From Hydrogenovibrio halophilus DSM 15072 (GTDB taxonomy: Bacteria; Pseudomonadota; Gammaproteobacteria; Thiomicrospirales; Thiomicrospiraceae): a stretch of DNA of 64,000 bases. Positions 1 through 8,636 of the stretch are shown piece by piece; position 1 is the stretch's first letter, and each line of letters starts with the position of its first letter. The position numbers and the translations under genes are program-made. Under the pieces are notes generated by a model, which had not been told where the DNA came from, did no database searches, and saw only the letters and a program-made list of their open reading frames with translations. The stretch is taken from positions 937,164-1,001,163 of the forward strand of contig NZ_KB913033.1 of NCBI RefSeq assembly GCF_000384235.1, given 5' to 3'.

Positions 1-207
1 CACCCAAAAATGTTGCCCGGCCTCTAACCGTTGCAAACGCTCGATAAATTGATTTGGCGCAATAAAAACCCGATCCATTTCCGACAGAAAATCTGCCGCA
101 GCGCCATAATAGTTGGAAGACGCACCGACTCCCGGTCTATCCGGGACAGACCCCGCCAACGCAGGCAAGGGCAATAAAGACCGTTTTTCAGAGTCGGGAT
201 TCGTCAT
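1..207 (-). CDS. Partial unidentified protein, N-terminal 69 residues
   Basis: An open frame runs off the left edge of the window. It would start with ATG at 207 and gives 69 residues beginning MTNPDSEKRS and containing ADFLSEMDRVFIAPNQFIER. The first 30 residues are polar and Pro/Gly-rich; the rest looks like the start of a folded helical domain. There is no signal peptide and no clear ribosome binding site. Palindromic element A lies upstream in the same orientation and ends in a TATAAT-like stretch that could serve as its promoter. The visible part is too short to name a family. The frame is supported by amino-acid composition only. Confidence 0.45.
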   Translation of the reverse strand, partial: MTNPDSEKRSLLPLPALAGSVPDRPGVGASSNYYGAAADFLSEMDRVFIAPNQFIERLQRLEAGQHFWV

Positions 208-255
208 AGGCGTGTCGTGTGAACGTCATATTTCTGTCAAAGAGGCATTATAAGC

Positions 256-479
256 TAACCCAGAAAATTCATAAAATTATGCACCATCTCGCTTGCCCCT
301 TGATTCCACAAGAAATATTTCTTCAGTCGGTCGTAATCATAGATACGACACTTCTTCAGAAACGAAGAACTCGACGCCCGAAGGGGTAAGTCGAGAAATT
401 TCCTTGTGAAAACAAGCTCCTGCGCGATCTTGGCGCAAATTTATGAATCGAAGAAACCGAAGGTAAATTTCCGGGCTAA
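256..479 (-). repeat. ERIC-like imperfect palindromic element, copy A
   Basis: This stretch is repeated, in the opposite genomic orientation, at 15757-15958 and 54551-54733. The ends are inverted repeats of the type ATTCATAAATTTGCGCC. Internal arms also pair (CTTGTTTTCACAAGG with a later CTTGTGGAATCAAG; GTCGTA with TACGAC), so the whole unit can fold into one long hairpin. Relative to copy C it carries a 36-bp insert at 358-393. It encodes no convincing protein. It lies upstream of the left-edge gene and points toward it. Confidence 0.8.
358..393 (-). repeat. 36-bp hairpin insert inside element A
   Basis: The insert has arms CTCGAC and GTCGAG around a CCCCTTCGGG-type loop. The same 36-bp sequence with one mismatch occurs at 15808-15843, but at a different internal position of the palindromic element. 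It is absent from copy C. Short flanking duplications (TTTCT here, TTTC in copy B) resemble target-site duplications. Confidence 0.65.
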
Positions 480-523
480 GTAACGGACACACCAAACCAC
501 AAACCACGATTCTCAGGAGAACC

Positions 524-853
524 ATGATGGAACGACTTGAACAGACCGGCCAGTTGATGCAGCGACTGATGCAGGACCTGCCCGCACAAACCAAGGAATT
601 CGGCGCTTTCGTCAAAATCGCAGAAAAGCAGGGCGCGCTCGACGAAAAGAACAAGCACCTGATTTTGTTGTCACTGGCCATCGCCTTTCAGTGCGGCTGG
701 TGCATTGCGGTCCACACCCAGGATTGCGTCAAAGCCGGTGCGGCCAAGGCCGAGATTCTGGAATCGGCGATGATGGCCGTGGTGATGGGCGGCGGGCCCA
801 AGCTGATGTACATGGAAGTGCTCTACGAAGAGCTGGACAAATACGACCTGTAA
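524..853 (+). CDS. AhpD-like / carboxymuconolactone decarboxylase-family protein
   Basis: This 109-residue protein has the AhpD/CMD helical-fold hallmark: a CxxC followed by His (CGWCIAVH, about residues 57-64) inside a helix rich in Ala and Cys. In AhpD the cysteines and histidine act in peroxide reduction; other family members act as decarboxylases, so the substrate is not known. AGGAG is at 515-519. Two adjacent ATG codons (524 and 527) fit it, the second with better spacing. The gene stands alone: element A lies upstream, and the ABC ATPase gene downstream is convergent, ending at 859. Confidence 0.8.
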   Translation: MMERLEQTGQLMQRLMQDLPAQTKEFGAFVKIAEKQGALDEKNKHLILLSLAIAFQCGWCIAVHTQDCVKAGAAKAEILESAMMAVVMGGGPKLMYMEVLYEELDKYDL

Positions 854-858
854 CCCGG

Positions 859-1446
859 TCACAACTGGCGTTGCTCGGTGGCGACCCGCTTCAACTGATC
901 GGCGTCGTGTGACACCCAGACCGCGCAGGCCGGGCGCTCTTGCAGATAGTCTCTGACCCAGTCTTCCACCGCATGCGTGGTGTCGGGGTCCAGATTTGCC
1001 GTGACCTCGTCCAGCAGTAGCACCTGCGGCTGGTATTGCAACCCTCGAATCAATGCCAGGCGCTGTTTTTCGCCACTGGAAAGCTGCGCCACCGGCTGAT
1101 CCAGCATGGCTTCGGGCAATTGCAAGGCCGAAAAAGCCGTTTTTAACCAGGCCTGGTCAATCTCTTCTTTAAAATGCGCGCGCACCGTGTCTTCCCACCA
1201 GGCGGTTTCGGCGGCAAACAACATCACCTGAGCGCGCCATCGACGGGCCGGGACATCGGCTTGTGCCTCTCCGTTCAGGGTCACCTCACCATCGTGTTCC
1301 AGCAAATCCGCCAGTTTTTTCAGCAGGACCGACTTGCCACCGCCCGAAGCCCCGTAAACGCCCAACACCTCTCCGGCCTCGATGGCAAACGACCAGGCAG
1401 GTTGTTCGGGTCGCGGCGTCAGCGCTTGCACTTCGAACAATGCCAT
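859..1446 (-). CDS. ABC transporter ATP-binding protein, FetA/YbbL-like
   Basis: This is a 195-residue single ATPase domain. Walker A is GASGGGKS (residues 32-39), the signature is LSSGE (122-126), Walker B is LLLDE, and a switch histidine sits in WVSHD. The Q-loop position reads AAET where related ATPases usually have a Gln. The size resembles FetA (YbbL), the ATPase of an iron-export system, but no permease gene is adjacent, so the partner is unknown. The chosen ATG at 1446 is 5 bp after the uvrD stop, suggesting cotranscription with uvrD. An iterated palindrome (1146-1157) lies inside the gene and encodes IDQAWLK. Confidence 0.8.
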   Translation of the reverse strand: MALFEVQALTPRPEQPAWSFAIEAGEVLGVYGASGGGKSVLLKKLADLLEHDGEVTLNGEAQADVPARRWRAQVMLFAAETAWWEDTVRAHFKEEIDQAWLKTAFSALQLPEAMLDQPVAQLSSGEKQRLALIRGLQYQPQVLLLDEVTANLDPDTTHAVEDWVRDYLQERPACAVWVSHDADQLKRVATEQRQL

Positions 1447-1451
1447 CGCAT

Positions 1452-3686
1452 TCACCCCATTTTTTCCAGTTTGGCAAACGCGGCCACCAGCCATTTGCTG
1501 CCCGCATGTTTGAACTCAACCTGAATGCGCGCATGACTGCCTGCGCCTTCGGTCGCGGTGACCATGCCTTCGCCGAATTTGGTGTGAAACACGGTTTCGC
1601 CGATCCGGTAGTCGGTTTGATTGAGGTTGCCACTCTGCTGACCCATGCCCGGTGACACCACCGCTCGCCCGTAAGCCTGGGCCTGACCCTGCATCCGCAC
1701 CTGCTGCACACAGTCCTGCGGCAATTCATGGATAAAACGCGACGGTTGCGGGAAAATTTCGCGCCCATACAGACGCCGGCGGCTGGCATGGGTCAGCACC
1801 AACTGTTTTTCCGCACGGGTGATGCCGACATACGCCAGACGCCGCTCTTCCTCCAGGCGCGTGGGATCTTCCTGCGCCGACTGACCGGGAAACAACCCTT
1901 CTTCCAATCCGACGATGCAGACCAGCGGAAATTCCAGCCCTTTGGCCGAGTGCAGCGTCATCAACTGCACCGAGGATTCCCAGCGATCGGCTTGCTGATC
2001 GCCCGCCTCCAATGCCGCTTTGGCCAGAAATTCGGCCAGAGGGCTCTCGTAAGCGGTGGGCGAATCCGGGCCGTTGCCATTGTCGGACGCGGCCATGGCT
2101 TCGGCCAGTGCGTCCACCTGTTGATCGGGGGTGAATTCCGACACCGCATTGATCAATTCGTCCAGGTTTTCCACCCGGCTCTGACCCTGTTCGGAGCGGT
2201 CTTTTTCAAAATGCGCCTGCAGACCCGAGCGCGAGATCACCTGAATCATCTGATCGGTCAGAGACCGGTCTTTCACCGTGTCATCAAGCTGCTCAATCAA
2301 ACTCAAAAAGCCCTGTACCGAGGTTTTGGCGCGCGCGCTCAGACCGGCCTGCACCAGATTCTGTGCGGCCTGCCACAGCGACTGCTGTTCCAGACGCGCG
2401 GTTTCGCGAATCTGATCGGCGGTTTTGTTGCCAATGCCGCGCGGCGGATGATTGTAGACGCGCTCAAACGCGGCATCGTCATCGCGATTGATCAGCAAAC
2501 GCAAATAGGCGAGCACATCCTTGACCTCGGCACGGTCATAGAAGCGCAGGCCGCCGTAGACGCGATACGGAATCTGCGCCTGCAACAAGGCCTGCTCCAG
2601 CAGACGCGACTGGGCGTTGGAGCGATACAATACCGCCACCTCGGAACGGCTGCCACCCAGCTCGCACCAGTCTTTGACCTGCTGCACCACGTATTCGGCC
2701 TCATCATAGTCATTAAAGGCCTCGTACACCCGAATCGGATCGCCTTCATCGCCACTGCTCCAGAGGTTTTTGCCCATGCGCTCGCTGTTGTGGTCAATCA
2801 GGCCATTGGCGGCCTGCAAAATGGTATTGGTCGAGCGGTAATTCTGTTCCAGACGCACGGTTTTGACGTCGGAAAAGTCCTGGTCAAACTGACGAATGTT
2901 TTCCACCCGCGCGCCGCGCCAGCCGTAAATGGACTGATCGTCATCACCGACAATGAACAGTTTGCCCGTGGCCCCGGCCAGCACACGCAACCAGGCGTAT
3001 TGCAGCGCGTTGGTGTCCTGAAACTCGTCCACCAGAATGGTGCTGTAACGGGCCTGATAATGGCCGAGCAGACCGGGGTTTTTCAGCCACAACTCATGCG
3101 CCCGCAACAGCAATTCGGCAAAATCCACCAGGCCTGCCCGCTGACACTGGGTTTCGTAAGCCTCATACACTTTGAGCATGGTCTGCATGATCGGATTGTG
3201 ACCGGGATCAATGTGTTGGGGGCGCCGCGCCTCTTCCTTTTCGCCATTGATGAAACTTTGCACCTGCCGTACCGGCCACTGAGTTTCGTCCAGTTCCATC
3301 GCCTTGAGCAGGCGTTTGATCACCCGTTTCTGGTCGTCGGCGTCCAGAATCTGAAACGACTGCGGCAGCCCGGCTTCACGAAAATGCTGCCGCAACAGAC
3401 GGTAGGCAATGCCATGAAAGGTGCCCATGGTCAGGCCGCCGGCACGCTGCCCCACCAGCGCCTCCACCCGGCCGCGCATTTCCGCTGCGGCCTTGTTGGT
3501 AAAGGTCACGGCCAGAATGTTGTAGGGCGCGATGCCCATTACCTCGACCAGCCAGGCAATGCGGTGTACCAGCACCCGGGTTTTGCCCGAGCCGGCCCCG
3601 GCCAGCACCAGCGCATGCTGGTGGGCCAGCGTGACCGCATCGCGCTGGGCATCGTTCAAGTCGTCAATCAGGTGTGAAACGTCCAT
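1452..3686 (-). CDS. uvrD: DNA helicase II (UvrD)
   Basis: This 744-residue superfamily 1A helicase unwinds DNA 3'-5' in nucleotide-excision and mismatch repair. It shows Walker A AGAGSGKT (residues 29-36), motif II LVDEFQDTN near 220, motif III VGDDDQSIYGWRGA near 250, the QNYRST motif, TLHSAKGLEF near 580 and VGITRAEKQL. The C-terminal tail (after about 680) carries the small Tudor-like region IGETVFHTKFGEGMV that contacts partners in UvrD/PcrA. The length is normal. The ABC ATPase gene follows closely and is probably cotranscribed. Confidence 0.95.
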   Translation of the reverse strand: MDVSHLIDDLNDAQRDAVTLAHQHALVLAGAGSGKTRVLVHRIAWLVEVMGIAPYNILAVTFTNKAAAEMRGRVEALVGQRAGGLTMGTFHGIAYRLLRQHFREAGLPQSFQILDADDQKRVIKRLLKAMELDETQWPVRQVQSFINGEKEEARRPQHIDPGHNPIMQTMLKVYEAYETQCQRAGLVDFAELLLRAHELWLKNPGLLGHYQARYSTILVDEFQDTNALQYAWLRVLAGATGKLFIVGDDDQSIYGWRGARVENIRQFDQDFSDVKTVRLEQNYRSTNTILQAANGLIDHNSERMGKNLWSSGDEGDPIRVYEAFNDYDEAEYVVQQVKDWCELGGSRSEVAVLYRSNAQSRLLEQALLQAQIPYRVYGGLRFYDRAEVKDVLAYLRLLINRDDDAAFERVYNHPPRGIGNKTADQIRETARLEQQSLWQAAQNLVQAGLSARAKTSVQGFLSLIEQLDDTVKDRSLTDQMIQVISRSGLQAHFEKDRSEQGQSRVENLDELINAVSEFTPDQQVDALAEAMAASDNGNGPDSPTAYESPLAEFLAKAALEAGDQQADRWESSVQLMTLHSAKGLEFPLVCIVGLEEGLFPGQSAQEDPTRLEEERRLAYVGITRAEKQLVLTHASRRRLYGREIFPQPSRFIHELPQDCVQQVRMQGQAQAYGRAVVSPGMGQQSGNLNQTDYRIGETVFHTKFGEGMVTATEGAGSHARIQVEFKHAGSKWLVAAFAKLEKMG

Positions 3687-4297
3687 AAAAAAGGCAGAAA
3701 ATCCGGTTACTTAATAAGGTTGCTAATAAAGTCGCTTAACGAGAACTCACTGAAAACACAGCCCTCTTAGGTAAGGGCCAACCGCCTATCCTATCCGATT
3801 TTGGGAGCGGAAACGAGCCACAAACCGGCGTAACCCGGCACCGGATTACGGGGGGTTGCCGCCAATGAATCCCGGGAAGACGGGCCGCCCCTCACGGTTT
3901 ACTGCGGGGTTTGCCACAGCTTCCCCCCCGAAAATCCTGAAAAATTTTAATATGAGTTCTTGCAAATGCCCGTTAAAGTCAGTAAATTACATAAATCAGA
4001 TTTGTCATTCCCGATACGCTGGGCCTGAAAACAACGTCACCAAGCGTTGCATTCGGCCCAGTGTTTCGAAAGAAACTGACCATTCAAACCACCGTGAGTG
4101 ACGTCATAAAACTTTCACGGCAAGCCGTGGTACGACACTTACAATCAGGTCTATGTTAAAGAACATCCGGTCATCAAATGCATCCGCGTTTGAGTCAAAT
4201 GGCCCACTTTGGCTGTCCGCTTTTCCCGACGATCCCATTCAATGACATCGCCAGGCATCGCGGGCCGCAGGCCTAAAAGACACCAAGGAGCTTATAA
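3687..4297. other. Divergent intergenic region, no gene recognised
   Basis: This 611-bp gap separates the divergent uvrD and trxA genes. It contains several GC-rich inverted stretches around 3830-3930 (for example CCCGGGAAGACGGG) and an AT-rich part after 3940. I find no convincing coding frame, tRNA or known riboswitch. It probably holds the promoters of both flanking genes and could hide a structured RNA. Confidence 0.4.
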
Positions 4298-4624
4298 ATG
4301 AGCGAAAAAATTATTGCCACATCCGACGCCAACTTCGAAAGCGAAGTGCTGCAATCCGACCTGCCTGTGCTGGTCGATTTCTGGGCAGAATGGTGCGGAC
4401 CCTGCAAAATGATTGCTCCGATTCTGGACGAAATTGCCAACGAATACGACGGCAAGGTCCGAATCGCCAAACTGAACATTGACGAAAACCCGGCCACACC
4501 CCCAAAGTATGGTGTCCGTGGTATTCCGACGCTGGTTTTGTTCAAAAACGGTGAAGTCGATTCCACCCAGGTGGGCGCACTGTCCAAGTCACAGTTGAGC
4601 ACTTTCCTGAACGACAACCTGTAA
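4298..4624 (+). CDS. trxA: Thioredoxin 1
   Basis: This 108-residue thioredoxin is the cytosolic disulfide reductase that feeds ribonucleotide reductase and other targets, recharged by thioredoxin reductase. The active site WCGPCK has its cysteines at residues 33 and 36. The cis-proline loop IPTLVLF and the buried Asp in VDFWA are present. AAGGAG stands just upstream of the ATG. It precedes rho, as in many gammaproteobacteria. A GC hairpin between the two genes suggests partial termination after trxA. Confidence 0.97.
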   Translation: MSEKIIATSDANFESEVLQSDLPVLVDFWAEWCGPCKMIAPILDEIANEYDGKVRIAKLNIDENPATPPKYGVRGIPTLVLFKNGEVDSTQVGALSKSQLSTFLNDNL

Positions 4625-4647
4625 CAGGTTACCGCATTCCATAACTA

Positions 4648-4662
4648 GCCCCTGCGGGGGCG
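4648..4662 (+). terminator. Hairpin after trxA
   Basis: GCCCC-TGC-GGGGGC is followed by a short T-run (GGTTTT). The stem is short but strong and the T-run weak, so it is probably a partial terminator between trxA and rho. Confidence 0.6.
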
Positions 4663-4776
4663 GTTTTCATCATTCAACGAATTTCCCGCCATGTTGGCAC
4701 CCTTTCCGATTCGCCCAAATTACCTCCTCATGCAAAATAAACGAACACAAACAACCAACAACCGAACCGAAACCCT

Positions 4777-6036
4777 ATGAACCTATACGATTTAAAAAAA
4801 ATGTCCGCCGCGGCACTGATTGATCTGGCCGCAGAAACCGGTCTGGATAACCTGGCCCGCTCTCGCAAACAAGACATCATCTTTGCCATTCTCAAAGCCC
4901 ACGCCAAAAGCGGCGAGGACATCTATGGCGAAGGGGTGCTGGAAATCCTGCCCGACGGCTTTGGTTTTCTTCGCTCTGACGACGGCTCCTATCTGGCCGG
5001 GCCTGACGACTTGTACGTCTCGCCCAGCCAGATCCGTCGCTTCGGACTGCGCAAAGGCGACACCATTCAGGGCAAAATCCGTCCGCCCAAAGACAGCGAA
5101 CGTTATTTTGCGCTGCTGAAGGTCGAGAAAATCAATTACGAAGCGCCCGAAGTCGCCCGTAAAAAGATCGCCTTTGAAAACCTGACCCCTTTGCATGCCG
5201 ATGAGCGGCTGAAAATGGAAACCGGCAACGGCAGCACCGAAGACGTGACCACCCGGATCATCGACATTGCCGCACCGTTTGGTAAAGGGCAGCGTGGCCT
5301 GATTGTGGCGCCGCCAAAATCCGGGAAGACGGTGATCATGCAGCAGATTGCGCAGTCCATCGCCGAAAACCACCCGGACGCCTACCTGATTGTGTTGCTG
5401 ATTGACGAACGTCCGGAAGAAGTCACCGAAATGCAGCGAACCGTCAAAGGGGAAGTGATTTCTTCGACCTTTGACGAGCCAGCGCAACGCCATGTGCAGG
5501 TCGCCGAAATGGTGATCGAAAAAGCCAAGCGTCTGGTTGAGCACAAAAAAGACGTGATCATTCTGCTCGATTCGATCACCCGTCTGGCCCGTGCCTACAA
5601 CACCGTGGTCCCAGCCTCCGGCAAGATACTGACCGGTGGGGTGGACGCCAACGCGCTGCACCGTCCCAAGCGCTTTTTCGGGGCCGCGCGCAACATTGAA
5701 GAAGGCGGGTCACTGACCATCATCGCCACCGCTCTGGTGGACACCGGTTCCAAAATGGACGAAGTCATTTTCGAAGAGTTCAAAGGCACCGGCAACATGG
5801 AACTGCATCTGTCTCGCAGCATCGCCGAAAAACGCATCTTCCCGGCCATCAACATCGAAAAATCCGGTACTCGGAAAGACGAGTTGCTGACCACGCCGGA
5901 AGAGCACCAGAACATCTGGATTTTACGTCGCTTCCTGCAAGGCATGAACAACGAAGTCGAGGCGATTGAAACCCTGATTGAGCAAATGAAAGTCACCAAA
6001 ACCAATCAGGATCTGTTCAACGCCATGAAGCGCTGA
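4777..6036 (+). CDS. rho: Transcription termination factor Rho
   Basis: This 419-residue hexameric RNA translocase ends transcripts at Rho-dependent sites. The N-terminal domain ([18 protein letters not shown]) and an RNA-binding cold-shock-like domain (about 50-125, with GFGFLRS and [10 protein letters not shown]) precede the ATPase domain. That domain has Walker A PPKSGKT near 180, Walker B VIILLDS near 265 and an arginine-finger region further on. The length matches E. coli Rho exactly. It lies 152 bp downstream of trxA; the leader may carry the autoregulatory Rho site known in other bacteria, but I cannot see this directly. Confidence 0.97.
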   Translation: MNLYDLKKMSAAALIDLAAETGLDNLARSRKQDIIFAILKAHAKSGEDIYGEGVLEILPDGFGFLRSDDGSYLAGPDDLYVSPSQIRRFGLRKGDTIQGKIRPPKDSERYFALLKVEKINYEAPEVARKKIAFENLTPLHADERLKMETGNGSTEDVTTRIIDIAAPFGKGQRGLIVAPPKSGKTVIMQQIAQSIAENHPDAYLIVLLIDERPEEVTEMQRTVKGEVISSTFDEPAQRHVQVAEMVIEKAKRLVEHKKDVIILLDSITRLARAYNTVVPASGKILTGGVDANALHRPKRFFGAARNIEEGGSLTIIATALVDTGSKMDEVIFEEFKGTGNMELHLSRSIAEKRIFPAINIEKSGTRKDELLTTPEEHQNIWILRRFLQGMNNEVEAIETLIEQMKVTKTNQDLFNAMKR

Positions 6037-6062
6037 ACCCAGAAGCATTTGAAAAAATTGAC

Positions 6063-6086
6063 TTTTGCCCTTGCAATTGGGCAAAA
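6063..6086. promoter_or_regulatory. Inverted repeat overlapping the rpmE2 -35 region
   Basis: TTTTGCCC and GGGCAAAA form a perfect 8-bp inverted repeat with an 8-base centre. It sits over the -35 hexamer of the predicted rpmE2 promoter, so it could be an operator. C-minus L31 genes are often Zur-controlled, but this sequence does not obviously match the enterobacterial Zur box. It could also be the end-of-rho hairpin. Confidence 0.45.
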
Positions 6087-6098
6087 AGCTTCTATAAT
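6071..6098 (+). promoter_or_regulatory. Sigma-70-type promoter of rpmE2
   Basis: TTGCAA (-35) and TATAAT (-10) are separated by 16 bp. The -10 is a perfect consensus about 75 bp upstream of the rpmE2 start. The inverted repeat at 6063-6086 overlaps the -35. Confidence 0.65.
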
Positions 6099-6172
6099 TT
6101 CGCTTTCTTTTTTGAAACCGCTGAATTCTGGCAACCGTTTCGGAATCAGCCCAAATATAATGGACCGTCACT

Positions 6173-6424
6173 ATGAAAACAGGCATTCATCCAGACTACA
6201 ACGAAGTCGTTTTCCAGGATATTTCGACGGGTGAAACCTTTCTGACACGCTCAACACTGGAGAAAACTTCCGGTGAAACCATTGAGCTGGACGGCAAAGA
6301 GTACCCTTTGGTGCGCATTGAAGTTTCCAGTGCCTCTCACCCGTTCTTTACCGGCAAACAGACTCTGGTCGATACAGAAGGCCGTGTTGAAAAGTTCCGT
6401 CAGAAATACGGACTGCGCAAATAA
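6173..6424 (+). CDS. rpmE2: 50S ribosomal protein L31 type B (zinc-free form)
   Basis: This 83-residue L31 has the signature FxDISTGxxFLTRST near the N-terminus and [29 protein letters not shown] at the C-terminus. It lacks the CxxC zinc ligands of type A L31, so it is the C-minus form that many bacteria make under zinc limitation. No second L31 gene is visible in the window. It has its own promoter and is followed by a strong intrinsic terminator, so it is a single-gene transcript. Confidence 0.93.
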   Translation: MKTGIHPDYNEVVFQDISTGETFLTRSTLEKTSGETIELDGKEYPLVRIEVSSASHPFFTGKQTLVDTEGRVEKFRQKYGLRK

Positions 6425-6457
6425 AGAACGTCTGCGCTTTTTCGATACCTGTTCGAC

Positions 6458-6483
6458 AAAAAGGCCCTTTCGGGCCTTTTTTT
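6458..6483 (+). terminator. Rho-independent terminator of rpmE2
   Basis: Stem AAAAAGGCCC/GGGCCTTTTT with loop TTTC and a terminal T-run: a textbook intrinsic terminator. Confidence 0.92.
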
Positions 6484-6526
6484 ATGCCTGCGCAAAACCC
6501 GGTTCTGGGCTTTGGCAACGAAAACA

Positions 6527-6555
6527 TTGCCACACCGAAACAGTACGCCTAAAAT
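6527..6555 (+). promoter_or_regulatory. Promoter, possibly giving a leaderless mRNA
   Basis: TTGCCA and TAAAAT are separated by 17 bp. The -10 ends only 6 bases before the ATG at 6562, so transcription would start at or next to the start codon. No Shine-Dalgarno sequence fits in between. Confidence 0.5.
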
Positions 6556-6561
6556 GGCCTC

Positions 6562-7371
6562 ATGAAACCACAACTCATTTTGTCTTTTTTGCTGTCACTG
6601 GCTTGGCTGTCACCGTTGCAGGCCGATGATTGCGCGCCCACCAATATCGACGGCTGGACTCAGGCCAGTTATGCCCTGAGCGGCGACCGGATCATTGTCA
6701 ACAACAAGACACTCAAACTGATCGGGCTGCATGCGCCCCAGCAGGAAAAGAAACAGAAATTCAACGTCAACGCCCAGCCTTTGGCCGAGGCCGCTCAGGA
6801 CCGACTCAACCGCCTGCTGGCCAACCATGACATGGAAGTCGGCATCGAATACGATCAGCGCCGGGTGGACGAATTCGGCGCGGCTGAGGCCCATGTCTTT
6901 ATCCGACAGAACGGGCAGATTGTGAGCCTGCAAAAAGCCATGCTTGAAACCGGCTTTGCTCTGGCCAAAACCGAAACCCCGAATCTGGCCCATCAAAGCT
7001 GTTATTACCGTGCGGAGCAATCCGCCCGTCAGCGCGGGGCAGGCTTGTGGCAACTGGCCGAACAACGCCCGGAACTGCGTTTTCCCATCGCCCCGTCCAG
7101 TGAAATCACCACCGCCAACGAAGGCTTTCACATTTTCAAAGGCGAGATCGTCAAGGTGGATCGAAGCGGTAAAAACTACATTCTGAACATGGACACCACC
7201 GGGCTTCGCATCCGCAAGAAAGACTGGTCCCATTTTGATTTTGACCGGCTCAAGGCGTTGGAAGGTCAGGTGGTCGAAGCACGTGGCTACGGCTTTCTTT
7301 ACGATGGCGCCATGTTTGTCAAAATCCATGCCCCCTATGCCATCGACAAACTCAATCCCGCCCTGGACTGA
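6562..7371 (+). CDS. Exported thermonuclease-like (SNase-fold) protein, probably inactive
   Basis: This 269-residue protein has a Sec signal peptide (about 1-21, cut after LQA) and an SNase-like OB-fold domain (about 40-165). The fold is recognisable from LKLIGLHAP, DEFGAAEAHVFI, and MLETGFAL-YYRAEQSARQRGAGLW. In active nucleases the first motif is usually LIGIDAPE and the second contains G-R. Here Asp is replaced by His, Glu by Gln and Arg by Ala, so nuclease activity is doubtful. The C-terminal region (about 185-265) may be a second small domain. It may bind nucleic acid or protein in the periplasm. Confidence 0.8.
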   Translation: MKPQLILSFLLSLAWLSPLQADDCAPTNIDGWTQASYALSGDRIIVNNKTLKLIGLHAPQQEKKQKFNVNAQPLAEAAQDRLNRLLANHDMEVGIEYDQRRVDEFGAAEAHVFIRQNGQIVSLQKAMLETGFALAKTETPNLAHQSCYYRAEQSARQRGAGLWQLAEQRPELRFPIAPSSEITTANEGFHIFKGEIVKVDRSGKNYILNMDTTGLRIRKKDWSHFDFDRLKALEGQVVEARGYGFLYDGAMFVKIHAPYAIDKLNPALD

Positions 7372-7456
7372 GCCTGATCCAAACCAGATTCGTCCCACTT
7401 TTGGCGTACAAACGTTAAAATAGGCGGATTCGTGTTCCGCATTCAAAGGATTTTTT

Positions 7457-8518
7457 ATGACCGCCCTGCAAAATGACCGCTTTCTTCGTGCCCTGCAAAG
7501 ACAACCTGTGGACCAGACCCCTGTCTGGATGATGCGCCAGGCCGGACGCTATCTGCCGGAATACCGTGCAACCCGCCAGGTAGCCGGGTCGTTTATGGAC
7601 CTGTGCCGTAATAAAGAGCTGGCCTGTGAAGTCACCCTGCAGCCACTGGAACGCTACGAGCTGGATGCGGCCATTCTGTTTTCCGACATTCTGACCATTC
7701 CAGACGCGATGGGACTGCAATTGCGTTTCGCCCCCGGCGAAGGGCCGATTTTTGACAAGCCGATTCGCACCGATGCCGAGGCCAAAAAGCTGTTTGTGCC
7801 CGACATGGCTTCCGAGCTGGGTTATGTGATGGACGCCGTCAGCACCATTCGCAAAGCCCTGAATGGTCGGGTTCCCCTGATCGGCTTTTCCGGTTCGCCC
7901 TGGACATTGGCCACCTATATGATCGAAGGCGGTTCCAGCAAAACCTTCTCTCAGATCAAAGCCATGCTCTATGATCAGCCCCAGACGCTGCATCACATTC
8001 TGGGCGTCCTGGCCGACTCGGTCACCGCTTACCTGAATGCCCAGATTGAAGCCGGTGCCCAGGCGGTTCAGATCTTCGATACCTGGGGCGGCGTTTTGAC
8101 ACCGCGCGACTATGACGCCTTTTCACTGCAGTACATGGCCAGAATCGTGGACGGTCTGATCCGCGAAAAAGACGGTCAGAAAGTGCCGGTGATTCTGTTT
8201 ACCAAAGGCGGCGGTCAGTGGCTGGAAAAAATGGCCGAGACTGGCTGTGATGCGCTGGGACTGGACTGGACCACCGATCTGGACGATGCGCGCGCGCGCG
8301 TTGGCGACAAAGTGGCATTGCAGGGCAATATGGACCCATCGATCCTGTATGCTTCACCCGAACGCATCCGTGAGGAAGTGGCAACGATTCTGGGCAAATT
8401 CGGCAAAAACAATGGCCATGTGTTCAATCTGGGCCACGGCATTCACCCCGAAATTGATCCGGAGCATGCGGGTGCCTTTATCAAAGCGGTCACCGAACTG
8501 AGTCCGGCCTATCACTGA
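7457..8518 (+). CDS. hemE: Uroporphyrinogen decarboxylase
   Basis: This 353-residue cytosolic enzyme converts uroporphyrinogen III to coproporphyrinogen III in heme synthesis. The family signature [17 protein letters not shown] is near residue 20, [15 protein letters not shown] near 75, and [17 protein letters not shown] near 140, with a C-terminal [15 protein letters not shown]. The length is standard. It is preceded by AAGGA and followed by a hairpin at 8569-8585. The other heme genes of the window, hemCDXY and hemW, are not adjacent. Confidence 0.97.
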   Translation: MTALQNDRFLRALQRQPVDQTPVWMMRQAGRYLPEYRATRQVAGSFMDLCRNKELACEVTLQPLERYELDAAILFSDILTIPDAMGLQLRFAPGEGPIFDKPIRTDAEAKKLFVPDMASELGYVMDAVSTIRKALNGRVPLIGFSGSPWTLATYMIEGGSSKTFSQIKAMLYDQPQTLHHILGVLADSVTAYLNAQIEAGAQAVQIFDTWGGVLTPRDYDAFSLQYMARIVDGLIREKDGQKVPVILFTKGGGQWLEKMAETGCDALGLDWTTDLDDARARVGDKVALQGNMDPSILYASPERIREEVATILGKFGKNNGHVFNLGHGIHPEIDPEHAGAFIKAVTELSPAYH

Positions 8519-8568
8519 CCGTTCTTGATCACCCCATCCGGGTGTGAGAACAAACATAACGGACTGTG

Positions 8569-8585
8569 CCCGGCTTTATGCCGGG
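8569..8585 (+). terminator. Hairpin after hemE
   Basis: CCCGGC-TTTAT-GCCGGG is followed by TTTGT. It is a likely intrinsic terminator for hemE. Confidence 0.65.
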
Positions 8586-8613
8586 TTTGTCATGTCAGGG
8601 CGACCCGTTTTTT

Positions 8614-8625
8614 ACCAGGCCTAGT
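8614..8625. repeat. Iterated palindrome, one mismatch
   Basis: ACCAGGCCTAGT preceded by a T-run lies between the convergent ends of hemE and the EAL/HDOD gene. It differs from the perfect core by one base. Confidence 0.6.
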
Positions 8626-8636
8626 ATATTTCAGGG

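Noticed and set aside
256-479. A possible peptide-coding gene in the repeated element (reading YDYDRLKKYFLWNQGAS)
   Set aside because: The frame is open in all three copies over about 30 codons, but it has no start or ribosome binding site, ends differ between copies, and the palindromic structure explains the conservation better.
1728-3677. A 649-codon open frame antisense to uvrD
   Set aside because: It mirrors the codon use of uvrD, encodes no recognisable domain, and uvrD is unmistakable. Similar long antisense frames lie opposite pta (16099-18084) and moxR/DUF58 (36738-38621); all are side effects of high GC.
3856-4101. An 81-codon frame upstream of trxA
   Set aside because: It has no ribosome binding site, odd composition and no resemblance to any family; treated as non-coding.
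4120-4297. A riboswitch or structured RNA before trxA
   Set aside because: Several GC-rich inverted stretches lie in the gap further upstream, but I could not match any known conserved core.
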